A DNA stretch of 64,000 nucleotides from Haloplasma contractile (GTDB lineage Bacteria; Bacillota_I; Bacilli_A; Haloplasmatales; Haloplasmataceae): the NCBI GenBank assembly GCA_016841945.1, contig JAENYC010000020.1, positions 1 to 64,000 of the forward strand, written 5' to 3'. Below are positions 48,226 through 57,979 of this stretch, in pieces (within the stretch, counting starts at the first letter, position 1; each line of letters opens with the position of its first letter). A program made the position numbers and the translations under genes. Under the pieces are notes generated by a model, which made no database searches, was not told where the DNA came from, and was given only the letters and a program-made list of their open reading frames with translations.

Positions 48226-48659
48226 TAAGTTTAAGAGAGATTAATATGGATAATTTCCATGAATGTATTCATTTAAAAGTTAATGAAAATCAAAGAAATT
48301 TTGTCGCATCGAATATGTATTCTTTGGCAGAGGCCAAAGCAGATGGTGTTTCCGTTCCACTTGCGATATATGATGATGATACAATGGTGGGTTTTGTGAT
48401 GTATAATTATGATGAGAAAAATAAAATGGGTTGGATTGATCGATTAATGGTGGATGAAAATCATCAAAAGAAAGGATATGGAAGGTTTGCGATGAATGAA
48501 GTGATTAAAAGATTAAAATTAATCGATAGTTGTGAAAAAATAAGAACTAGTTTTGAACCCAATAATGATGTCGCAAAAAAATTATATACAAGTTTAGGAT
48601 TTAAATTAACAGGTGAAGTGTGCGGTGGAGAATCGGTTGCGATTCTTGATATAAAATGA
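48222..48659 (+). CDS. GNAT acetyltransferase
   Basis: A 145-residue GNAT domain. IDRLMVDENHQKKGYGRFAM carries the acetyl-CoA loop (Q/RxxGxG/A), and EPNNDVAKKLYTSLGFKLTGE is the usual C-terminal end. It resembles the SpeG/Blt type of small amine acetyltransferases; substrate unknown. Translationally coupled on both sides. Confidence 0.85.
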   Translation: MISLREINMDNFHECIHLKVNENQRNFVASNMYSLAEAKADGVSVPLAIYDDDTMVGFVMYNYDEKNKMGWIDRLMVDENHQKKGYGRFAMNEVIKRLKLIDSCEKIRTSFEPNNDVAKKLYTSLGFKLTGEVCGGESVAILDIK

Positions 48660-49840
48660 TGAAATTTTATTTTTATGGTGATAGTGGTGTTTATAATCAA
48701 TATCATCCTGGTTATGTATTAAATCAAGAATTATTATCGCATATCATCTTTGAACTAGCAAAAAATAATGCCTATGTTTTAAATAAAGAAAAACTTAAAA
48801 AAAGATTAAATGTGAATGAAGATAAGTTAGATAATTGTTTTCATCAATTATTAAGAATAAACGCTGTAGATGAAAAAGAGGGTTATTTTAAATTGAATTT
48901 TACAGTGTTTTTAGAAGAAGATATTCTTTATTTAAAAGAATACTTAAAAAATATTGGGATTAAATTAGGGAATAGAATCTTGTCTTTAAGAAACAAAATA
49001 GATGATTATATCAATAGATTATCAAGCTATAAATATTATTCAAAAGAAAGATTACTGTATCATGTGATTTGTGATCAGATTTTTGATGGATTAGCCTTTG
49101 ACTTCTTTGGTGAAAAAAAGATTTTCTGTGTTTCTAAAAAACAGCCTGATAATAGAGATTATATTATTTTTGGTTATGAAGATTGTGATTTAGAAAGAAG
49201 TTTTAGTAATCAATTATTATGCAGTAGTAATAATTATTTTATTGATGACTATACCTTTAATAGTTTTGGTGATTCAAATGGTAATAGATGTGATATCTAT
49301 CGATATTTTAGATTAATGGATAAGGTGATTGAACAAGGGACTCCTTTTAAAAATGTAAATCAAGCCTATCTTTATTTAAATAATAAAAGTAATCAAAAAA
49401 TGATGAAACGTTGTGGTGAGATAATTGAAACATTATTAATGAAACCATTTAAATTAAAAGATTTTGTTGAAGAAGATAAAAAATATATCAATTTCTTAAT
49501 CGAAATGAATTATTTGAAGCTTAAGGATTCATATATTAAGGTAAATGTACCTGTGTTTAATAAAACAGATTTAGAGATTATAAAACAATTATCTGATTTT
49601 ATTTTAAATGAAATATATGATATATTAAAACAGGTGTTTATGGAGTTTGAAAAAGATGCGAATCAATTAACACCTATAAAACATCATGTAGATGTGAAAG
49701 AGGTGGCCAATGAATTATGGCATCAAATATTTGGTTTAACTAATCAATATTTAATTGATAAAAAATATATAGATTTACCAATTTATAAAGAAGGTGAAGG
49801 ACGATACTTAAAGAGTTTTATAATTAACAAGTGTTATTAA
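48656..49840 (+). CDS. Unknown protein, third gene of the HExxH operon
   Basis: A 394-residue protein not recognised. The first 90 residues look like a winged helix (VLNQELLSHIIFELAKNN ... FHQLLRINAVDEKEGYFKLN), and residues about 290-315 repeat that look (KDFVEEDKKYINFLIEMNYLK). The middle is acidic and aromatic-rich. Its ATG overlaps the GNAT stop. Could be a transcription regulator; uncertain. Confidence 0.6.
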   Translation: MMKFYFYGDSGVYNQYHPGYVLNQELLSHIIFELAKNNAYVLNKEKLKKRLNVNEDKLDNCFHQLLRINAVDEKEGYFKLNFTVFLEEDILYLKEYLKNIGIKLGNRILSLRNKIDDYINRLSSYKYYSKERLLYHVICDQIFDGLAFDFFGEKKIFCVSKKQPDNRDYIIFGYEDCDLERSFSNQLLCSSNNYFIDDYTFNSFGDSNGNRCDIYRYFRLMDKVIEQGTPFKNVNQAYLYLNNKSNQKMMKRCGEIIETLLMKPFKLKDFVEEDKKYINFLIEMNYLKLKDSYIKVNVPVFNKTDLEIIKQLSDFILNEIYDILKQVFMEFEKDANQLTPIKHHVDVKEVANELWHQIFGLTNQYLIDKKYIDLPIYKEGEGRYLKSFIINKCY

Positions 49841-49871
49841 AAGTGATACAATAAATAACGAGGTGATGTGA

Positions 49872-51845
49872 TTGTCTAAATTTGAACTCGTTTCAAAATA
49901 TAAACCAATGGGTGACCAACCCAAAGCAATTAAAAAACTAGTTGAGGGTATAAAAAAAGGAAAAAAAGAACAGGTATTATTAGGTGCTACAGGGACGGGT
50001 AAGACATACACGGTTTCAAATGTGATAAAGGAGATTCATAAACCTACTTTAGTGCTTGCACATAATAAAACATTAGCGGGACAATTATATTCTGAATTTA
50101 AAGAGTATTTTCCTAACAATGCGGTAGAATACTTTGTGAGTTATTATGACTATTATCAACCTGAGGCCTATGTGCCATCAAGTGATACATTCATTGAAAA
50201 GGATGCAAGTATTAATGATGAAATTGATAAGTTACGCCATAGTGCCACGATGGCATTACTAGAAAGACGTGATGTCATAATAGTCGCCTCTGTTTCCTGT
50301 ATTTATGGATTAGGGGACCCAGAAGAATATCGAAATATGGTTGTTTCGATTCGTGTGGGATTAGAAATGGACCGTAATCAATTATTGAGTGAGTTAGTTA
50401 GAATTCAATATGAACGAAACGATATTGATTTCCATCGTGCAACTTTTCGAGTAAGAGGTGATGTGGTTGAAATTATGCCAGCATCACATGAAAACAACTG
50501 TATTCGTGTAGAGTTCTTTGGTGATGAAATCGATCGTATCCGTGAGGTTGATGTGGTAACTGGTGAAATATTAGGAGATAGAAACCATGTTGCTATATTT
50601 CCAGCCTCTCACTTTGTGACGAGCGAAGAAAAGTTAAAAAGAGCGATTGAAGCAATAAAGATTGAACTAAAAGATAGATTAAAAACACTTCGTGATGAGA
50701 ATCATTTACTTGAAGCACAACGCCTAGAACAACGAACTAATTATGACCTTGAAATGATGAAGGAAATGGGATTTTGTTCAGGTATAGAAAATTATTCGCG
50801 GCATTTAACAGGAAGAAAAGAAGGAGAAACCCCATTTACCTTATTGGATTTCTTTCCTAAAGATGATTGGTTGTTAGTGATTGATGAATCCCATGTATCA
50901 GTACCTCAGGTACGTGGTATGTATAATGGAGACCGGTCAAGAAAAACAACTTTAGTAGAATATGGATTTAGACTCCCTTCAGCTTTAGATAATAGACCGT
51001 TGCGTTTTGAAGAATTCGAAAAAAAATTAAGCCAAGTCATCTATGTATCTGCTACTCCTGGTGACTATGAGCTAAATCGTGTAAATGAAGTGGTTGAACA
51101 AATAATTAGACCAACAGGTTTATTAGACCCAGTGGTTGAAGTGAGACCTACTGAACATCAGATTGATGATTTAATCGATGAAATAAGATTACGAATGGAT
51201 AGAAATGAACGGGTATTAGTTACAACCTTAACCATTCGAATGGCAGAAAAATTAACGGATTATTTTGAAGACATTGGATTTAAAGTTGCCTATCTTCATT
51301 CTGAGGTAAAAACTTTAGAACGAATAGAAATTATTCGAGATTTACGAGTGGGTAAATATGATGTCTTAGTGGGGATTAATTTATTGCGTGAAGGTTTAGA
51401 TTTACCAGAGGTATCACTTGTAGCGATATTAGATGCTGATAAAGAAGGATTCTTAAGAAGCCAACGCTCATTGATTCAAACAACTGGACGTGCTGCACGT
51501 AATGTGAATGGAAAAGTTATCATGTATGCTGATAAGTTAACAGATTCTATGAAGATTGCAATTGATGAAACCAATCGTAGACGTCAAGTACAACAAGAAT
51601 ATAATGACATAAATCATATTACACCACAAACGATTAAAAAAGAAATCCGTGACTTAATTAAGGCTACAACAGTAACAGATGATACTAAACAAAAAGAGAA
51701 ATCTCTAAAAGAGATGACAAAAGAAGAAAAATTAGATATGATTGCGACTTTAGAAAAAGATATGAAAAAAGCTGCCAGAGAATTGGATTTTGAAAGAGCT
51801 GCTTCTCTTCGAGATGTGATTTTTGAACTCAAAACTGAATTATAA
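49872..51845 (+). CDS. uvrB: Excinuclease ABC subunit B
   Basis: Damage-recognition helicase of nucleotide excision repair, 657 residues. Walker A GATGTGKT, the beta-hairpin region [34 protein letters not shown] and the C-terminal UVR motif ([18 protein letters not shown]) are present. Starts at TTG 49872 after GAGGTGATG. uvrA, usually the next gene, is not here; a terminator and an unrelated gene follow. Confidence 0.97.
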   Translation: MSKFELVSKYKPMGDQPKAIKKLVEGIKKGKKEQVLLGATGTGKTYTVSNVIKEIHKPTLVLAHNKTLAGQLYSEFKEYFPNNAVEYFVSYYDYYQPEAYVPSSDTFIEKDASINDEIDKLRHSATMALLERRDVIIVASVSCIYGLGDPEEYRNMVVSIRVGLEMDRNQLLSELVRIQYERNDIDFHRATFRVRGDVVEIMPASHENNCIRVEFFGDEIDRIREVDVVTGEILGDRNHVAIFPASHFVTSEEKLKRAIEAIKIELKDRLKTLRDENHLLEAQRLEQRTNYDLEMMKEMGFCSGIENYSRHLTGRKEGETPFTLLDFFPKDDWLLVIDESHVSVPQVRGMYNGDRSRKTTLVEYGFRLPSALDNRPLRFEEFEKKLSQVIYVSATPGDYELNRVNEVVEQIIRPTGLLDPVVEVRPTEHQIDDLIDEIRLRMDRNERVLVTTLTIRMAEKLTDYFEDIGFKVAYLHSEVKTLERIEIIRDLRVGKYDVLVGINLLREGLDLPEVSLVAILDADKEGFLRSQRSLIQTTGRAARNVNGKVIMYADKLTDSMKIAIDETNRRRQVQQEYNDINHITPQTIKKEIRDLIKATTVTDDTKQKEKSLKEMTKEEKLDMIATLEKDMKKAARELDFERAASLRDVIFELKTEL

Positions 51846-51850
51846 GCACC

Positions 51851-51888
51851 AAAAAAGATTGTATTTACCTAAGATACAATCTTTTTTT
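51851..51888. terminator. Bidirectional terminator
   Basis: 14-bp perfect stem (51851-51864 with 51874-51887) with A and T flanks, between uvrB and a minus-strand gene. Confidence 0.88.
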
Positions 51889-52219
51889 ATCTAACGATGA
51901 AGTTTTTAATATAGTTAATTCTTTTTCCTTCAAATCCTACAACAGCGGAACCATAAATTGATCTAGTACTTTGATCGACGATGATATGATAAGATACTAA
52001 TAAAGTATCCTTTTTTTCTTGAACAATATTAAGAATAAAGATATGTTGAATGGTGCGTCTATTTAATAGTTCATTAATATATTCTATTACTTTTTTCTTG
52101 CCTAATAAAGATTTCTCATCATTGATAAATAAACAATCTTCTTCTAATAACGGTTTTAATTTAGGTAAATTAGAAGAACCAATATGATGTAAAAATTGTG
52201 CAACGAGTATTTTCCCCAT
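51887..52219 (-). CDS. NTF2-like (SnoaL-type) small protein
   Basis: A 110-residue single-domain protein: N-terminal helix (KILVAQFLHHIGSSNLPKLKPLLEEDCLF) followed by strands, as in nuclear-transport-factor-2 fold proteins. No catalytic motif to name a reaction. Stands alone between two terminators or promoters. Confidence 0.65.
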   Translation of the reverse strand: MGKILVAQFLHHIGSSNLPKLKPLLEEDCLFINDEKSLLGKKKVIEYINELLNRRTIQHIFILNIVQEKKDTLLVSYHIIVDQSTRSIYGSAVVGFEGKRINYIKNFIVR

Positions 52220-52375
52220 GATTTATCACTCCGTATTTTATATTGTTAAGTATATCACAAAGTGTCATTATTTTAAATAAATTATTAATTATTTATATTT
52301 GATGAAATTTGTCCGGTATAAACATGAAAGTGAAATAGTTGGTAAAAATAATAAAAAATACTAATTGGAGGAATC

Positions 52376-53506
52376 ATGAAAGCTGTTACGTATCAAGGAT
52401 TAAAAAGTGTTAAAGTAAAAGAAGTATTAGACCCAAAGATAGAAAAAGATGATGATGTAATACTAAAGGTGACATCCACTGCGATATGCGGTTCTGATTT
52501 GCATTTATACCATGGCACAATACCTAATATGCCTAAGGACTATATAGTTGGTCACGAAACCATGGGCGTTATTGAAGAAGTTGGAAAAGGTGTTAAGAAT
52601 GTAAAGAAAGGAGACCGAGTAATTGTTCCATTTCCAATTGCCTGTGGTCACTGTTGGTATTGTGAACACGATTTATGGAGCCAATGTGATAATTCTAATG
52701 ACCATGGTGAAGTTGGTGCTATATTTGGGTATAGTGAGTTATTCGGTGGATATGATGGTGGTCAAGCAGAGTATCTAAGAGTTCCGTATGCTAATGTTGG
52801 TCCCAAAAAAGTACCAGAAGAACTTTCAGATGAAGAAGTATTGTTTATCACTGATATTCTACCTACTGCTTATTGGGGTGTAAAAAATGGAGATGTTAAA
52901 AAAGGTGATACAGTTGTTGTCTTAGGATGTGGACCTGTTGGCTTACTCGCACAAAAATGGGCTTATTATATGGGTGCAAATCGTGTGATTGCGGTAGATA
53001 GAGTAGATTACCGATTAAAACATGCAGAAGAAAAAAATAAAGTAGAAATACTAAATTTTGAAAACTATGATAATACTGGAGAAACCATCAAGGAGATGAC
53101 AAAAGGTGGTGCTGATTGCGTTATCGATTGTGTAGGTATGGATGGAAAAATGAGTAAGATAGAAAAGTTAGAGACCTTATTAAAAATACAAGGTGGCTCA
53201 AAATCAGCCATTGAAATTGCATCTCAAGCAGTTAGAAAAGGTGGAACTGTATCAATAGTAGGTGTATATGGAGCACGATATAATAATTTCCCTTTTGGAG
53301 ATTTCTTTTCAAGAAATATTACTTTAAAGATGGGACAATGCCCGGTACATTCGTTTGTAGATGAGTTAATAGATATGGTAAAAACTAAAAAAATTGATCC
53401 GACAGATATTATTACTCATAAATTACCACTTGCAAAAGGAGAACATGCTTATCATATATTTGATCAAAAATTAGATAATTGTATAAAGGTTATCCTTAAA
53501 CCATAA
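52376..53506 (+). CDS. Zinc-dependent alcohol dehydrogenase
   Basis: A 376-residue medium-chain dehydrogenase. Catalytic zinc ligands in TAICGSDLHLYHG and the GHETMGVIEEVG box; structural zinc cysteines in CGHCWYC ... C; NAD-binding GCGPVGLLAQ. The insertion with KIQGGSKSAIEIASQAVRKGG and overall length resemble the glutathione-independent formaldehyde dehydrogenase subgroup. Substrate uncertain. TGGAGGAATC ribosome site; single gene with its own terminator. Confidence 0.88.
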   Translation: MKAVTYQGLKSVKVKEVLDPKIEKDDDVILKVTSTAICGSDLHLYHGTIPNMPKDYIVGHETMGVIEEVGKGVKNVKKGDRVIVPFPIACGHCWYCEHDLWSQCDNSNDHGEVGAIFGYSELFGGYDGGQAEYLRVPYANVGPKKVPEELSDEEVLFITDILPTAYWGVKNGDVKKGDTVVVLGCGPVGLLAQKWAYYMGANRVIAVDRVDYRLKHAEEKNKVEILNFENYDNTGETIKEMTKGGADCVIDCVGMDGKMSKIEKLETLLKIQGGSKSAIEIASQAVRKGGTVSIVGVYGARYNNFPFGDFFSRNITLKMGQCPVHSFVDELIDMVKTKKIDPTDIITHKLPLAKGEHAYHIFDQKLDNCIKVILKP

Positions 53507-53530
53507 TGCCTTGAATAAGGCATTTTTTAT
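53505..53530 (+). terminator. Terminator after the alcohol dehydrogenase
   Basis: Stem AATGCCTT/AAGGCATT (53505-53512 with 53517-53524), loop GAAT, then T run. Confidence 0.87.
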
Positions 53531-53548
53531 ATGTATGTAAAGTATATA

Positions 53549-53557
53549 TGTTATAAT
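53549..53557 (+). promoter_or_regulatory. Extended -10 promoter of the HD-GYP gene
   Basis: TGTTATAAT, 35 bases before the ATG at 53593. Confidence 0.6.
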
Positions 53558-53592
53558 GGAAATATGTAGTATTTATAAGGGAGAGATTTCTA

Positions 53593-54879
53593 ATGGTAAA
53601 AATCTTCACAATTTTTCTTATAAATGATTATATGATGATTGTCTTAGATATCATATTATTTAGTTTAATCATTATTTTTATTTTTTTGGTTAAATATTTA
53701 TTAAAAAGAAGTCATCAGAAAAATAAAATAATGGACCAGTATAAATTAAATAAAATAATAGATTTAATTAATATGATCAATCAAGATACTTCATTTGATG
53801 GCATATTAAATAAAATGTATCAATTATTTAAAGATTATATTCCGTATTCACATATTGGCATAGCGTTATTAAAGGATGATGGAAAAACAATAGAAGCTTC
53901 TTATGGGATTTCGGATGCTATTGTAAACGATTTATCTAATCAATTATTGGGTATAAAAGCTAATGTTAATGAAACAAGCTTAGGTCAAATTATTAAAACT
54001 GGAAAACCAAGAGTAATAAATGATTTGGTTTCTTATATAAAAGATAGTCAAGCATTATATAATAAAATAATAATAGATGCGGGTATTAAATCATCTATCA
54101 CCTATCCATTAAAATTAAATAATAGACCGGTTGGCATTATCTTCTTCTCTAGTGTATCTAAAAACATCTATACAAAAGACCATATCTCATTTTTAAGAAC
54201 GATATCAAATAGTATGGCGATTAGTCTTCATAAAAATATTTTTATCGAAGAATTATTATATAGTAATATTTTATCTCTTACGAAGTTAGCTGAATCAAAA
54301 GATGAGGATACTGGATTACATCTTGAAAGAATGAAAAATTACTCAACAGCGATTGCGAAATATTTATTTAAAGATAAAGTATTTAGTGATTTAACTTTAA
54401 GTTTAGTTAAAGAGATTGAAAAATTTAGTCCCATGCATGATATAGGAAAAGTTGGGATTAGAGATAGTATATTATTAAAACCAGGCAAGTTAACAGAAGA
54501 AGAGTTTAAAGAAATGCAGTATCATACTATATATGGAGCTGAGGTTTTAAAAACCGCAGAAGAAAATATGTCAAAAATGAATGTGACGATGTTTAAAATA
54601 GGGAAAGAAATTGCATTGAATCATCATGAAAAATGGGATGGCACAGGATATCCTAATCAAAAAGCTAAAGAAGAAATTCCTTTGAGTGCAAGAATTGTCG
54701 CAGTAGGTGATGTGTTTGATGCATTAACGAGTAAAAGACCATATAAAGAGGCTTTTTCTTTTGAGAAATCATTTCAAATTATTCTTAATGGAAAAGGAAA
54801 ACACTTTGATCCTAAAATAATTGATTGCCTATTAAAACATAAAAAAGAATTTTATAAACTTTATAAAGTATATAAATAA
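53593..54879 (+). CDS. Membrane-anchored GAF/HD-GYP phosphodiesterase
   Basis: A 428-residue protein: one N-terminal membrane helix (about 12-36), a GAF domain (about 55-210, SFDGILNKMY ... ISFLRTISNSMAISLHK) and an HD-GYP domain (about 220-420). HD-GYP motifs are all visible: HLERM, MHDIGKVGI, HHEKWDGTGYPN and DVFDALTSKRPYKEA. Such domains hydrolyse cyclic dinucleotides, usually c-di-GMP. No GGDEF protein is in the window, whereas a c-di-AMP cyclase is; the real substrate is open. Confidence 0.88.
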   Translation: MVKIFTIFLINDYMMIVLDIILFSLIIIFIFLVKYLLKRSHQKNKIMDQYKLNKIIDLINMINQDTSFDGILNKMYQLFKDYIPYSHIGIALLKDDGKTIEASYGISDAIVNDLSNQLLGIKANVNETSLGQIIKTGKPRVINDLVSYIKDSQALYNKIIIDAGIKSSITYPLKLNNRPVGIIFFSSVSKNIYTKDHISFLRTISNSMAISLHKNIFIEELLYSNILSLTKLAESKDEDTGLHLERMKNYSTAIAKYLFKDKVFSDLTLSLVKEIEKFSPMHDIGKVGIRDSILLKPGKLTEEEFKEMQYHTIYGAEVLKTAEENMSKMNVTMFKIGKEIALNHHEKWDGTGYPNQKAKEEIPLSARIVAVGDVFDALTSKRPYKEAFSFEKSFQIILNGKGKHFDPKIIDCLLKHKKEFYKLYKVYK

Positions 54880-54893
54880 ATGGAGTGATGTTT

Positions 54894-55643
54894 ATGGATT
54901 TGGATTTTTATTTTTGGGGTTTTCAATGCCCATTAAATAATAGAGTCATTAATATATTAAAAGGTTATGAGGATAAAATAAATATTAATTATTATGATGT
55001 TTCAAATGACTTTGATTCAGCAAATAAAATGAAAATGTATTTTCCAACCTTAATTGTTGTAAATAAAAAATATCGTTATTTTAGTCCGATGATAAAAACA
55101 CAATTTTTAAGTAGATTGTGTTCAGGAGAGTATCCTAAAGAGATACCATATCGACCTAAACATGGAGTCATTGAAAAAAACGTAAATATTCTACCTTTAA
55201 CTATGGATAATTTGAAGGTTGCTTGTAAATGCACAGGACAAAATTGTAGTGAATATCGTATAAAAAAAGAGAGGTTTTTAAGAAAATCAAATACAAAAGT
55301 ATTTGGTTATATAAATGTTGACCATGATAACTGTCTTTTAGGTGGGGCTGAATATATGCCATCAGTTATAGTTCCTTATCCTATTCCCCAAAATAAAGAT
55401 TCTGCATATATAACCTGTGTGTATACGACAGACTCATATTATGATTATAAATCTGGTCCATTAAAAAAATTAGAGAATTATTTAAAAAACCAATACAATA
55501 AAGTACTGGTAATTTCAGATGAAAAAGGAACATTTCCTAATGGTGATTTAAATTTCTTTCTTAGAAATGGTTATGAAGATTGTGGAATTATTTCAAAAGA
55601 AAAAGATTATTGTACGTTACATCTTTTATCAAAAACAATATAA
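54894..55643 (+). CDS. Unknown protein with thioredoxin-like N-terminus
   Basis: A 249-residue protein. The first 75 residues look like a thioredoxin fold: strand, FQCPLNNRVINIL in the active-site region (one Cys-Pro, no CxxC), and FPTLIVV with the cis-proline. A CKCTGQNC cysteine cluster lies near residue 110, followed by a longer alpha/beta part that could be GNAT-like. Start at ATG 54894 after GGAGTG. It follows the HD-GYP gene by 14 bases, so the two are likely co-transcribed. Confidence 0.6.
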   Translation: MDLDFYFWGFQCPLNNRVINILKGYEDKININYYDVSNDFDSANKMKMYFPTLIVVNKKYRYFSPMIKTQFLSRLCSGEYPKEIPYRPKHGVIEKNVNILPLTMDNLKVACKCTGQNCSEYRIKKERFLRKSNTKVFGYINVDHDNCLLGGAEYMPSVIVPYPIPQNKDSAYITCVYTTDSYYDYKSGPLKKLENYLKNQYNKVLVISDEKGTFPNGDLNFFLRNGYEDCGIISKEKDYCTLHLLSKTI

Positions 55644-55749
55644 AATTTTTATTGTTAACTATTATTTTGTAGAATGGAAGATACATACTCTTCCTTTTTC
55701 AATTGATAATAATTTATTTAGTACTCTATAAAAATACTTGATTTTATTG

Positions 55750-55755
55750 TACAAT
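55750..55755 (+). promoter_or_regulatory. -10 of the two-component operon
   Basis: TACAAT, 17 bases before the kinase ATG; no strong -35. Confidence 0.4.
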
Positions 55756-55772
55756 ATAAGAAGGTGATTAAC

Positions 55773-56900
55773 ATGAAATATCAAAGATTATTTCGTTATT
55801 TAATTATTATTAGTACGGTGTTATTTACGATATTTATAACCACAAAAACACAATATCCTCAATTTACCTTTCTTGTGTTATTATTTGTGTTAAATGTAGA
55901 GTTAAGAAGTTATATTAAACATAAGAATTTAGTTTTAGTATCATTATTTTTAGATTGTGCTTTGGTTTTATATATGTGTATCAATTTTACAGTATATAAT
56001 GCTTTATTTTTGTTAGTGACACTTGAATATGTATTACTTAAATTAAATGATGAAATGTATCATTTATTCATTATTACAACTCTTGTTTATTTATATACAC
56101 TGCGTCATTCACCTTCATATGAAATAGGAATTCTAATGATTTTTATATATGTGATGATTAGTTTATTAATTGTTTATCTAAGGAAAGAGTTATTGATTAA
56201 AGCCAATGTGGAAAACTTATATGATGAAATTAGAAGAAATCATTATGAGTTAGATAGAGCACGTAATAGGTTAAAAGAATATTCTAAACAGGTTGAAAAA
56301 GTAACGGTTTTAGAAGAACGAAATCGGATTTCAAGAGAGTTACATGACTCTCTAGGACATCATTTGACAGGGGTACTGCTTCAACTTGATTCAGGGATAC
56401 AGATGATGGATGTGAATAAAGATAAAGGTATGGAGATTATAAAATCTGCCTATCAGAATGTAAACGATGGAATAGAGAGTGTTAGAAATATAGTGAGAAA
56501 GGTAAGACCGGTTGAATATCAATCCCATCAAAAATCTGTGAAGGATTTAATTGATGAGTTTGTAAGAAAGACAGAGACATTCGTTCAATATAAAGTGAGT
56601 GGAAATCCATATGAATTATATCCAAGTATTGAAACAGTTATCTATCGTAATATACAAGAAGCACTGACAAATGCGGTAAGGCATGGAAAAGCAACTCATA
56701 TTTTAGTTCATATGATATATAAACAAAATGGTGTAGAGGTCTTAATTGAAGACAATGGTGTAGGTTGTAAGGAACTTAATAAAGGAATGGGGCTTACAGG
56801 CATTGAAGAAAGATTAGATATTATAGACGGTAGAATTCATTATAAAACAGATGGTGGATTTGGTCTTCATATGGTGATACCTAGAAGGGAGATGACTTGA
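55773..56900 (+). CDS. Sensor histidine kinase, NarL/LiaS type
   Basis: A 375-residue kinase. Residues about 8-140 hold five membrane helices with little extracellular sequence, as in intramembrane-sensing kinases. A coiled coil follows, then the HisKA_3 motif (EERNRISRELHDSLGHHLTG, phospho-His in LHD) and the ATPase with NIQEALTNAVRHG, DNGVGC and GMGLTGIEER. AAGGTGATT ribosome site. Coupled to the response regulator and upstream of an ABC exporter it may control. Confidence 0.92.
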   Translation: MKYQRLFRYLIIISTVLFTIFITTKTQYPQFTFLVLLFVLNVELRSYIKHKNLVLVSLFLDCALVLYMCINFTVYNALFLLVTLEYVLLKLNDEMYHLFIITTLVYLYTLRHSPSYEIGILMIFIYVMISLLIVYLRKELLIKANVENLYDEIRRNHYELDRARNRLKEYSKQVEKVTVLEERNRISRELHDSLGHHLTGVLLQLDSGIQMMDVNKDKGMEIIKSAYQNVNDGIESVRNIVRKVRPVEYQSHQKSVKDLIDEFVRKTETFVQYKVSGNPYELYPSIETVIYRNIQEALTNAVRHGKATHILVHMIYKQNGVEVLIEDNGVGCKELNKGMGLTGIEERLDIIDGRIHYKTDGGFGLHMVIPRREMT

Positions 56901-57523
56901 TGATTAAAGTGCTAATTGTCGATGATGATGCATTGATTAGAGATAGTTTGAAAATGATTATTAATTTAGATGAAGAATTAGAAGTAGTAGAGACTTGCAA
57001 TAATGGAGAAGAAGCCCATAAATTTTGTGTTAATCATCATGTAGATGTTGTGTTAATGGATATCAGGATGCCAATATGTGATGGAATATTAGGAACAAAG
57101 AAGATTAGGACATTATCTAAAGACATTAAAATTCTTATTCTAACAACATTTAAAGATGATGATTATCTTTTTCAGGCATTGAAAAATGGTGCGCAAGGTT
57201 ATTTATTGAAAAATACTCCATCAGAAAAAATAAGAGAGATGATAAAACTTGTTTATAGTGGGACTGTTTTAATACATCAAGAAATTGCGGATAAATTAAC
57301 AGGGATGTTAAATCAAGACCAAGAGAAGGATTTATCCGAATATGATTTAACACCAAGAGAACAAGAAATCATAAGATTAGTGAGTGATGGACTTTCGAAT
57401 AAAGAAATCGCAGAAAAATTGTATCTTGGTGAAAGTACTGTGAAGAATTATATTTCAAATATTTTATTTAAACTAGATTTAAGAGATAGAACACAACTGG
57501 CGATATTTTACATAAAAAAATAA
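56900..57523 (+). CDS. Response regulator, NarL/LuxR family
   Basis: A 207-residue regulator: receiver domain with DDD, phospho-Asp in VLMDIRMP, Thr in ILTTF and Lys in LLKNTPS; C-terminal LuxR helix-turn-helix (LTPREQEIIRLVSDGLSNKEIAEKL). The ATG overlaps the kinase stop (TGATG). Cognate partner of the kinase. The divergent unknown gene and the ABC operon downstream are the likely targets. Confidence 0.94.
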   Translation: MIKVLIVDDDALIRDSLKMIINLDEELEVVETCNNGEEAHKFCVNHHVDVVLMDIRMPICDGILGTKKIRTLSKDIKILILTTFKDDDYLFQALKNGAQGYLLKNTPSEKIREMIKLVYSGTVLIHQEIADKLTGMLNQDQEKDLSEYDLTPREQEIIRLVSDGLSNKEIAEKLYLGESTVKNYISNILFKLDLRDRTQLAIFYIKK

Positions 57524-57551
57524 ACTTCAGAAAATTGAAGTTTATTTTTTT
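57521..57551. terminator. Bidirectional terminator
   Basis: Stem TAAACTTCA/TGAAGTTTA (57521-57529 with 57536-57544) with A and T flanks between convergent genes. Confidence 0.8.
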
Positions 57552-57814
57552 ATATCTTCTCTATTTTTCTTAAAATATCCCCATAAAGTAGGAGAAAAAA
57601 TAGAGTAAACAACAGTTAGAATAAAAAATACAACTAGACCACTAAGAATTGCCTCTAAGAAAGATGAGTATATATCTTGTGTAAAATAATCATATATTTG
57701 CATGGCCATTAGAATAAAGAGTAGAAAAGAGACATTACCTAAATATTTCTTAATATCGGCTTTATTGTAGTTGATTTTGATTTTCTTTATTATTTGAACA
57801 AATATATTTTTCAT
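57542..57814 (-). CDS. Small membrane protein, unknown
   Basis: A 90-residue protein with a basic amphipathic start and two membrane helices (about 27-46 and 53-75), ending in a charged tail. Not recognised. It lies between the two-component genes and the ABC exporter on the other strand, so it could be an accessory membrane protein of that system. Confidence 0.5.
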   Translation of the reverse strand: MKNIFVQIIKKIKINYNKADIKKYLGNVSFLLFILMAMQIYDYFTQDIYSSFLEAILSGLVVFFILTVVYSIFSPTLWGYFKKNREDIKK

Positions 57815-57979
57815 TAATTTCTACCTCTTCCCATAGATTAATTCTATTATATCTAATTCTTTTGTAAATGTAAATAAGTACTAAAGTACTATGCAGTTTA
57901 TGACTTTGTGTTCATGATTTTATAAAATTTATGTAATATAATAATCGTGTAATAAAAATAATAGATGCGAGGGATTAAA

